NCBI GenBank assembly: GCA_964613725.1
Contig: CAZTJY010000160.1
Coordinates: forward strand, 1-6,634
DNA length: 6,634 bases
Direction: 5' to 3'
From: Parapedobacter sp964613725
GTDB taxonomy: Bacteria > Bacteroidota > Bacteroidia > Sphingobacteriales > Sphingobacteriaceae
How positions within the stretch are numbered: the stretch's first letter is position 1; each line of letters starts with the position of its first letter. Below are positions 1 to 5,288 of the stretch, in pieces. Under the pieces are notes generated by a model, which worked only from the letters and a program-made list of their open reading frames with translations, searched no databases and was not told the origin of the DNA. The translations under genes were made by a program, and so were the position numbers.

Positions 1-554
1 ACCTGGCCCTGATTGGGAGCCCCGTCACCGAAATAGGTGATCGATTCGTTGTTGTTGCCGCGATATTTGTTGGCAAAGGCAAGCCCGGTCCCCAGCGGAA
101 CCTGCGCACCGACAATCCCGTGGCCACCGTAGAAGTTTTTCTCCTTGGAGAACATGTGCATGGAGCCGCCCTTGCCGCGGGAATAGCCGCTTACACGACC
201 GGTCAGCTCCGCCATGACCCCGCGCGGCGACATGCCAATGGCAAGCATGTGCCCGTGGTCACGATAGGCCGTTATCATCTGGTCGCCTTCGATCAGCACC
301 ATCTTGGTGCCGGTAACGACAGCTTCCTGGCCGATGTAAAGGTGGCAGAAGCCACCGATGAAACCCATGCCATAAAGCTGTCCGGCCTTTTCTTCGAAAC
401 GGCGAATGAGCAGCATTTCACGATAGGCCGTTAGCTCCTCATCCTTCGTGAATTCTGCGGGTTTGGGCGCGGTGAGTACCGGAATCTTGCTGTCCGGCCT
501 GGATTTGCCTTCGGATTTGGGTTTCGCAGGCGTCTTTCTGGCGGCGGTGGCCAT
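1..554 (-). CDS. pdhA: Pyruvate dehydrogenase E1 component, alpha subunit (N-terminal 184 residues, cut by window edge)
   Basis: PdhA is the alpha subunit of the thiamine-diphosphate-dependent E1 enzyme. With the beta subunit it decarboxylates pyruvate and passes the acetyl group to E2 lipoyl domains in the cytoplasmic pyruvate dehydrogenase complex. The visible part starts with a Lys/Pro/Ala-rich extension (residues 1-33) and then the conserved YREMLLIRRFEEKAGQLYGM block (44-63). Next come GFCHLYIGQEA (68-78), AYRDHGH (96-102), GKGGSMHMF (127-135) and GGHGIVGAQ (143-151). The start of the thiamine-diphosphate/Mg motif, GDGAPNQGQ (176-184), lies at the very edge; its closing Asn residues are outside. 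The family is usually about 340-380 residues, so roughly half is missing, through truncation by the window and not damage. The ATG at 552-554 has a GGGAG ribosome site six bases upstream. pdhB and the E2 gene are expected next downstream, outside the window. Very sure of the family. Confidence 0.96.
   Translation of the reverse strand, partial: MATAARKTPAKPKSEGKSRPDSKIPVLTAPKPAEFTKDEELTAYREMLLIRRFEEKAGQLYGMGFIGGFCHLYIGQEAVVTGTKMVLIEGDQMITAYRDHGHMLAIGMSPRGVMAELTGRVSGYSRGKGGSMHMFSKEKNFYGGHGIVGAQVPLGTGLAFANKYRGNNNESITYFGDGAPNQGQ
259..433. repeat. 16-bp perfect direct repeat inside pdhA (259-274 and 418-433)
   Basis: The 16-mer tcacgataggccgtta occurs twice, 159 bp (53 codons) apart. On the coding strand both copies encode Thr-Ala-Tyr-Arg with identical codons, once before the MLLIRRF block and once in the AYRDHGH segment. 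Both peptides are normal family features, so the match is probably coincidental convergence of codon choice. Because the offset is a multiple of three, recombination between copies would give an in-frame deletion. Confidence 0.85.
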
Positions 555-560
555 CAATCA

Positions 561-597
561 CTCCCTGTTGATCGTCTCTTGGCGGACTTGCAGGGAG
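561..597 (-). promoter_or_regulatory. pdhA ribosome binding site inside a possible sequestering stem
   Basis: The pdhA Shine-Dalgarno sequence GGGAG reads on the minus strand at 565-561, six bases before the ATG, and fixes the start. The surrounding CAGGGAG (567-561) is perfectly complementary to CTCCCTG (597-591) further upstream in the same leader. This gives a 7-bp stem, five of the pairs G-C, closed by a 23-nt loop. If folded, the stem would hide the ribosome site. The ribosome site is secure. The hairpin is seen as an inverted repeat, but any regulatory role is inference. Confidence 0.5.
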
Positions 598-647
598 ATC
601 TGGTCCCCCTTGATATGAAGAAAGGCTAACACGCCACACACCCTTTC

Positions 648-676
648 GCCATGCGGAAAATGCATGGCTGACATGC
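648..676. repeat. Overlapping inverted repeats between ftsB and pdhA
   Basis: GCCATGC (648-654) and GCATGGC (662-668) form a 7-bp inverted repeat around a 7-base spacer. The second arm overlaps another one, GCATG (662-666) with CATGC (672-676) around five bases. The middle arm can thus pair with either side but not both. An 8-bp palindrome, AACCGGTT, follows at 681-688. No T-run follows on the minus strand, so this does not look like an intrinsic terminator of ftsB. It could be an operator for pdhA or a leader RNA structure. The repeats are real; the role is unknown. Confidence 0.4.
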
Positions 677-726
677 GCCTAACCGGTTCAAATTATTGGG
701 GAATGATTGAATTAACTGGAAATCGG

Positions 727-1047
727 TTAATTTGCGCGAGGCACCATGACAATGACCTCATCGGGATGCGCGACGTTGAGCGCACGCCGTGCCAGCTCGT
801 CCAGCATGTCCTTTTCCAGCGATCCGTCGTTCAGAAGGCGCACGCGCTGTTCAAGATGGATGCGCCGCGCCTGGATGGCATCCAGCTCGGCCTGCAACTC
901 CGCCGCGCGAGCCTGCATCCGGTATTTCGAATAGATGCCGTACTCGCCATGGTAGGCATGGAAACCGAAATAGCTGAGCACGACCACGCTGAGCGCCGGT
1001 ACGATCAGCTTGCCGGTATTTCGCTGCTTGTGCTGACGGGTCCACAT
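727..1047 (-). CDS. ftsB: Septum formation initiator, FtsB/DivIC family
   Basis: A small bitopic inner-membrane protein of 106 residues. In the family, FtsB forms a coiled-coil complex with FtsL and FtsQ that helps switch on septal peptidoglycan synthesis at the division site. Here a basic cytoplasmic tail (MWTRQHKQRNTGK) leads into a membrane segment at about residues 14-30. A charged helix likely to form a coiled coil follows at about 40-72, then the conserved tail GSLEKDMLDELARRALN (75-91). The length is normal for the family (about 90-110). I chose the ATG at 1045-1047 because it gives the Met-Trp-Thr start I recall for rhizobial relatives. An in-frame ATG nine bases upstream (1054-1056) and a TTG at 1114-1116 are also open, and none has a clear ribosome site. 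The gene lies between eno and pdhA with long gaps on both sides (156 and 172 bp). Family call sure, exact start less so. Confidence 0.9.
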   Translation of the reverse strand: MWTRQHKQRNTGKLIVPALSVVVLSYFGFHAYHGEYGIYSKYRMQARAAELQAELDAIQARRIHLEQRVRLLNDGSLEKDMLDELARRALNVAHPDEVIVMVPRAN

Positions 1048-1137
1048 GAAAGCCATATCCGTAATGGCTTCTTGTCGCCCGATTGTGCTTAATGGACGGT
1101 TACGGGCCGGCCGCAATCGGCTTCACGCGACTCAATT

Positions 1138-1166
1138 CGGCCAGGCTTGGCGGGCGGCGCTGGCCG
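1138..1166. repeat. 7-bp inverted repeat between eno and ftsB
   Basis: CGGCCAG (1138-1144) and CTGGCCG (1160-1166) are perfect inverse complements around a 15-base GC-rich spacer, about 40 bases past the eno stop codon. No T-run follows on the minus strand, so a factor-independent terminator is poorly supported. It may be chance in GC-rich DNA or a stabilising 3' structure on the eno transcript. Confidence 0.25.
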
Positions 1167-1203
1167 ACTAATGGTCGCGCGTGGGCGGCTGGGGGCGGCA
1201 GGC

Positions 1204-2478
1204 TCAGCCCTTCAGAATGGAGCGGCCGGCATAGCGTGCCTGCTTGCCCAGTTCCTCTTCGATACGGATGAGCTGGTTATACTTTGCCGTGCGATCGGAG
1301 CGCGCCAGCGAGCCGGTCTTGATCTGCCCGCAATTGGTCGCCACTGCGAGATCGGCAATGGTGGTGTCCTCGGTTTCCCCGGAACGGTGCGACATGACTG
1401 CCGTATAGGCCGCCTTGTGCGCCGTCTCAACGGCATCCAACGTCTCGGTCAGCGAACCAATCTGATTGACCTTGACCAGGATCGAGTTGGCCACGCCCAT
1501 GCGTATGCCGTCGCGCAAGCGTGTCGAATTGGTGACGAACAGGTCGTCACCGACGAGTTGCACTTTCTTGCCGATCAGGTCGGTCAGATATTTCCAGCCA
1601 TCCCAATCATCTTCCGCCATCCCGTCCTCGATGGAAATGATTGGATAGTCGGCAACCAGCTTGGCGAGATATTTCGCCTGGGCCTTGGGATCGCGGGTCT
1701 TGCGCTCGCCCTCGTAGACGTAGTTCCCCTCCTTGAAGAATTCAGTGGAGGCACAATCGAGGGCCAAGGCGATTTCCTCGCCCGGCTTGAACCCCGCCTT
1801 CTCGATGGACTTCATGACGAAGTCCAGCGCGGCCTGCGCATTCTTGATGTTCGGCGCAAATCCGCCCTCGTCGCCCACATTGGTGTTATGACCGGCGTCC
1901 TTCAGGCCCTTCTTGAGTGTGTGGAAGATTTCGGAACCCCAGCGCACGGCTTCTCGCAGGCTGGGAGCGCCGACGGGCATGATCATGAATTCCTGGAAGT
2001 CGATCGGATTGTCGGCGTGAGCGCCACCATTGAGGATGTTCATCATCGGCACCGGAAGCACATGGGCGCCGGCACCCCCCACATAACGGTAGAGCGGAAG
2101 GTCTGCCGCTTCTGCTGCTGCCTTGGCCACCGCCAAGGATACGCCAAGGATGGCATTGGCACCGAGTCGGCTCTTGTTTGGCGTGCCGTCCAGTTCGATC
2201 ATGACCTGGTCGATGTGGATCTGGTTCTCGGCATCCATGCCGCCGATGGCCTCGAACAGCTCTCCGTTTACTGCTTCCACGGCGCGCTCGACACCCTTGC
2301 CGAGATAGCGCTTGCCGCCGTCGCGCAATTCCACGGCTTCATGCGCGCCTGTGGAGGCCCCCGAAGGTACCGCCGCCCTGCCCATCGAGCCGTCTTCCAG
2401 AACCACGTCGACCTCAACGGTCGGGTTGCCCCGGCTGTCCAGTATCTCGCGGCCGATAATGTCGACGATGGCGGTCAT
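1204..2478 (-). CDS. eno: Enolase (phosphopyruvate hydratase)
   Basis: Enolase catalyses the reversible dehydration of 2-phosphoglycerate to phosphoenolpyruvate in glycolysis and gluconeogenesis. It is a cytoplasmic Mg-dependent enzyme. The 424-residue protein is complete and of normal length. The N-terminal domain opens with REILDSRGNPTVE (10-22) and carries the mobile loop SGASTG (39-44). The barrel domain has His154, Glu163 and catalytic Glu204 (in GDEGGF). The Mg ligands are Asp241, Glu284 (SIEDGMAEDDW) and Asp311 (GDDLFVTN). Catalytic Lys336 lies in the signature ILVKVNQIGSLTET (333-346), followed by SHRSGETED (363-371) and Lys387 (GQIKTGS). These positions were assigned by matching motifs to the known family pattern; no key residue is missing. 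The ATG is preceded by a good GAGGA ribosome site. It sits upstream of ftsB in the same direction. The 154-bp gap after mrcA suggests its own promoter. Confidence 0.99.
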   Translation of the reverse strand: MTAIVDIIGREILDSRGNPTVEVDVVLEDGSMGRAAVPSGASTGAHEAVELRDGGKRYLGKGVERAVEAVNGELFEAIGGMDAENQIHIDQVMIELDGTPNKSRLGANAILGVSLAVAKAAAEAADLPLYRYVGGAGAHVLPVPMMNILNGGAHADNPIDFQEFMIMPVGAPSLREAVRWGSEIFHTLKKGLKDAGHNTNVGDEGGFAPNIKNAQAALDFVMKSIEKAGFKPGEEIALALDCASTEFFKEGNYVYEGERKTRDPKAQAKYLAKLVADYPIISIEDGMAEDDWDGWKYLTDLIGKKVQLVGDDLFVTNSTRLRDGIRMGVANSILVKVNQIGSLTETLDAVETAHKAAYTAVMSHRSGETEDTTIADLAVATNCGQIKTGSLARSDRTAKYNQLIRIEEELGKQARYAGRSILKG

Positions 2479-2485
2479 GTCACGG

Positions 2486-2490
2486 TCCTC
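2486..2490 (-). promoter_or_regulatory. eno ribosome binding site
   Basis: GAGGA on the minus strand (2490-2486) lies seven bases before the eno ATG (2478-2476). It is the strongest Shine-Dalgarno match in the window, fitting a highly translated glycolytic gene, and it confirms the chosen start. Confidence 0.75.
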
Positions 2491-2516
2491 ATGTTAGATC
2501 GGGTGGAGGCGTGCCC

Positions 2517-2544
2517 GTCATAGTCAAAGCGCGGCAAAACGCAA
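2517..2544 (-). promoter_or_regulatory. Candidate sigma-70-like promoter for eno
   Basis: On the minus strand TTGCGT (2544-2539) and TATGAC (2522-2517) are separated by 16 bases and would place transcription start about 30 bases before the eno ATG. A second TTGAC overlaps the spacer (TTGACT, 2527-2522) but has no well-spaced -10 partner. The match is imperfect and the region is GC-rich, so this is a guess guided by the 154-bp gap; a transcription start map would decide. Confidence 0.25.
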
Positions 2545-2632
2545 TGAACTTCGCGCGCTCCATCTGCGGAAGACCCAAGGGAAACCGGCCACGCCGTCCG
2601 GGAAAATAACGTATCGGCCGAACGGAGCAGGC

Positions 2633-5074
2633 TCAGTAAAGGCCGCCGCCGCCGCTCTGGATGGCTTCCGCGGCACCGGGCGAGAGTGCCGCCCCCGGCC
2701 CGTTGGAGCCGTCCAGACCCATGCCGATCACCCAATAGGTATCCGCGGGGCCAGTTCCAGGCTTGAAAGCCTCTATTATGGTACCCGGTTCGCCTGGAGC
2801 GGCGCGCATGCCAGTCTTGCGGTTGATGGCGATGAGCTTCATGCCCTCGGGAACCTTGAAGTCTATCTTTGGCTGGCCGGCGAGATATTGCTGCATGAAG
2901 TCCTTGAACACAGGCGCGGCCAGCCCGCCGCCGGTAACGCCCTTGCCGAGCTGGCGGGGCGTGTCATAGCCCATGTAGAGCCCGACAACGACATTGGGCG
3001 TGTAGCCGATGAACCAGGCGTCCTTCTCGTCATTGGTCGTACCCGTCTTGCCGGCGATCGGATAGCCGAGCTGGGAAACCGTCACGGCCGTGCCCCGCTG
3101 GACGACGCCTTCCATCATGGAGGTGATCTGGTAGGCGGTCATCGGGTCCAGCACCTGTTCGGAATTGTCGATAAGTTCCGGTTCGGGCTGATTGTCCCAC
3201 TTCTCCGCATTGCAGCCCTCGCACGTCCGCTCATCCTGCTTGAAGACGGTCTTGCCGTAACGGTCCTGTATCCGGTCGATGAGGGACGGTTTGATGGACT
3301 TGCCGCCATTCGCCATGATCGAATAGGCGGTGACCATGCGCATGACCGTGGTTTCGCCGGCCCCTAGCGCCATCGGCAGATAGGGCGCAAGATGGTCGTA
3401 GACGCCGAAGCGCTCTGCATATTCGGCAACGAGCTTCATGCCCATGTCATTTGCCAGCCGCACTGTCATCAGGTTGCGGGAGCGCTCGATGCCGGAGCGC
3501 AGCGTTGCCGGCCCGGCCGTGCGGCCATCGTAATTTTTCGGGGTCCAGGTTGTGTTGCCGGTCTGGATAGTGATCGGGCCATCCATGATGACGGAGGCGG
3601 GTGTGTAGCCATTGTCCAGCGCGGCGGAATAGACGATCGGCTTGAAGGAAGACCCTGGCTGGCGCATCGCCTGGGTGGCGCGATTGAACTCGGACTTTGC
3701 GTAGGAGAAACCGCCCACCAGGGCCAGCACGCGGCCGGTGTGCGGGTCCATCACGACCATGCCCCCTTCGATCTCAGGTACCTGACGCAGCAGATATCCG
3801 TCGCCTTCGTCCTTCTTCTGAACGTATACGACGTCACCGGGCTGCAGCACCTCGGCCGGCGATTTGGCCTTCAGCGTCTTGCCGTCCTTCTTGTAACGGA
3901 GTGCCCAGCTCATATCCTCCTTGGAGACTGTAGCCTGAACCCGTTCGTCGGCCAGTTCCCCGGACGGCAGGCGCGCCGGCTGAAGCCCCACCGTGAGGCC
4001 GGACTCATTGCTTTCCAGCACCACTGCGAGCTTCCATTCGGGAACGTCGTCGAGCGATTTGATCTCCCCGAGCGCCCGTCCCCAATCACCCGAAATCTCG
4101 ATGGTATCGACCGGCCCGCGAAAGCCGCGCAGCGTGTCGAACTTGACGAGGCCGTTCTGCATGGCCTTGCGAGCCATCAGTTGCAGATGCGGATCGAGCG
4201 TCGTGCGCACGGAAAGGCCGCCCTCGTACAGCGCATTTTCCCCGTAGCGGGCAATGATCTGACGTCGCACTTCCTCGGTGAAGAACTCGCCTGCGAAAAG
4301 ATAAGTGCCGTTGCGGCGCGGCGTCACGCCAAGCGGTTCGGCCATCGCCTTGGCGCCTTCTTCCTTCGTCACATAGCCATTTTCGATCATCTGGCCGATG
4401 ACCCAATTGCGGCGTTCGATTGCGCGATCGACATGTTTGAAGGGATGGTAGTTCGACGGCCCCTTGGGCAAGGCGGCGAGATAGGCCGCCTCGGCAATGG
4501 TCAGCTCGTTGACCGACTTGTCGAAATAGGTCAGCGCAGCACCTGCCACGCCGTAGGCACCGAGGCCGAAATAGATCTCGTTGAGATAGAGTTCGAGAAT
4601 CCGATCCTTCGGGTAGGCCTGCTCGATACGAAAGGACAGGATCGCTTCCTTGATCTTGCGATCGATGGTGCGTTCGTTGGTCAGAAGGAAATTCTTGGCC
4701 ACCTGCTGGGTGATGGTCGAACCGCCCTGGGTCGGACCGCCGGTGAGATAGCGCAGCGCAGCGCGCCCGATACCCTGTATATCTATACCGATATGGTTGT
4801 AGAAATTCTTGTCCTCGGCCGAAAGGAAGGCGGCCTTGACCCGGTCGGGAATCGCCTGGATCGGCAGGTAGAGCCGCCGCTCGCGGGCATATTTGGCCAT
4901 CAGCGACCCGTCGGAAGCATGGATTCGGGTGGTCACCGGCGGTTCATATCTGGCGAGAACCTCGTAATCAGGCAGGTCCTTGGTCAGGTGGCCGACATAG
5001 ACGGCGACCGCGCCTGCAACCAGCAGGCCGAGCGCGGTGGCAACGCCAAAGAAATAACCGATAAGACGAATCAT
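2633..5074 (-). CDS. mrcA: Penicillin-binding protein 1A, class A (glycosyltransferase + transpeptidase)
   Basis: This bifunctional inner-membrane enzyme polymerises lipid II into glycan strands and cross-links their peptides in the periplasm. The 813-residue protein has a short cytoplasmic start and one membrane anchor (about 7-28). The GT51 domain (about 55-230) contains catalytic Glu87 in AEDKNFYNHIGID, GGSTITQQ (117-124), RKIKEA with Glu143, and ELYLNEIYFG (161-170). A PCB/OB-like insert follows at about 318-430. The transpeptidase domain (about 435-725) has the acylated serine motif SSFK (475-478), SRN (532-534) and KTGT (676-679), so all three penicillin-binding motifs are intact. A CEGC pair lies at 618-621. 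The tail is Gly/Pro/Ala-rich and ends SGGGGLY. Length is typical for alphaproteobacterial PBP1A. The ATG has GGAG five bases upstream. amiC lies 214 bp upstream, a functional pairing of wall cleavage and synthesis. Confidence 0.98.
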   Translation of the reverse strand: MIRLIGYFFGVATALGLLVAGAVAVYVGHLTKDLPDYEVLARYEPPVTTRIHASDGSLMAKYARERRLYLPIQAIPDRVKAAFLSAEDKNFYNHIGIDIQGIGRAALRYLTGGPTQGGSTITQQVAKNFLLTNERTIDRKIKEAILSFRIEQAYPKDRILELYLNEIYFGLGAYGVAGAALTYFDKSVNELTIAEAAYLAALPKGPSNYHPFKHVDRAIERRNWVIGQMIENGYVTKEEGAKAMAEPLGVTPRRNGTYLFAGEFFTEEVRRQIIARYGENALYEGGLSVRTTLDPHLQLMARKAMQNGLVKFDTLRGFRGPVDTIEISGDWGRALGEIKSLDDVPEWKLAVVLESNESGLTVGLQPARLPSGELADERVQATVSKEDMSWALRYKKDGKTLKAKSPAEVLQPGDVVYVQKKDEGDGYLLRQVPEIEGGMVVMDPHTGRVLALVGGFSYAKSEFNRATQAMRQPGSSFKPIVYSAALDNGYTPASVIMDGPITIQTGNTTWTPKNYDGRTAGPATLRSGIERSRNLMTVRLANDMGMKLVAEYAERFGVYDHLAPYLPMALGAGETTVMRMVTAYSIMANGGKSIKPSLIDRIQDRYGKTVFKQDERTCEGCNAEKWDNQPEPELIDNSEQVLDPMTAYQITSMMEGVVQRGTAVTVSQLGYPIAGKTGTTNDEKDAWFIGYTPNVVVGLYMGYDTPRQLGKGVTGGGLAAPVFKDFMQQYLAGQPKIDFKVPEGMKLIAINRKTGMRAAPGEPGTIIEAFKPGTGPADTYWVIGMGLDGSNGPGAALSPGAAEAIQSGGGGLY

Positions 5075-5079
5075 GCCCG

Positions 5080-5083
5080 CTCC
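5080..5083 (-). promoter_or_regulatory. mrcA ribosome binding site
   Basis: GGAG on the minus strand (5083-5080) precedes the ATG at 5074-5072 by five bases. It supports this start, from which the short tail MIRLIGYF leads directly into the membrane anchor. Confidence 0.6.
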
Positions 5084-5191
5084 AGTCCGGGGTTCGGCCT
5101 TGTCCTAGACCAGTCTGTTCGAGGCGCAAAGTGCCGGGACGAGGCCAAGCCGCAAGCAATTTCCATGTCGCTACGATGTGGGCAAATTGGG

Positions 5192-5222
5192 GCAGCGATG
5201 GGATTCGGCACAAAAACGCTGC
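5192..5222. repeat. 6-bp inverted repeat flanking a GATTC site in the amiC-mrcA gap
   Basis: GCAGCG (5192-5197) and CGCTGC (5217-5222) are inverse complements around a 19-base spacer that contains GATTC (5202-5206). On the minus strand the T-run lies inside the spacer, not after the stem, so it is not a terminator of amiC. The repeat is short and may be chance. The 214-bp gap has no convincing promoter match that I can see. Confidence 0.25.
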
Positions 5223-5288
5223 AATCGAAAGCTGCGGTGTTGTCGGCGCGCAACGCATCCGCACCTGCGCCTGGGCGAATCAACAGGG

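Noticed and set aside
712..730. A CtrA-like site (TTAA ... TTAA) at the end of ftsB
   Set aside because: The two TTAA halves are 11 bases apart, while the CtrA consensus needs seven.
664..1092. A 142-codon open frame on the plus strand opposite ftsB
   Set aside because: It covers the ftsB gene in antisense and shows no domain. FtsB on the minus strand has the membrane segment and conserved C-terminal block of its family.
2475..2492. A five-codon leader frame (MRTVT) whose stop overlaps the eno ATG
   Set aside because: Its ATG overlaps the eno Shine-Dalgarno itself and has no ribosome site of its own, so translation is unlikely.
1147..2523. A 458-codon open frame on the plus strand opposite eno
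   Set aside because: It mirrors the enolase gene almost end to end, its translation shows no family motif, and enolase on the minus strand has every catalytic residue.
2585..2601. A terminator-like hairpin after mrcA (CCGG ... CCGG followed by TTT on the minus strand)
   Set aside because: The stem is only four pairs around a 9-base loop and the T-run is three bases, so it is too weak to call.
5071..5283. A possible 70-codon minus-strand ORF in the amiC-mrcA gap, ending in an ATGA overlap with the mrcA start
   Set aside because: It needs a TTG start with no ribosome site, and its composition looks random (Pro, Arg, Cys scattered, no helix or membrane pattern). The stop-start overlap is probably chance.
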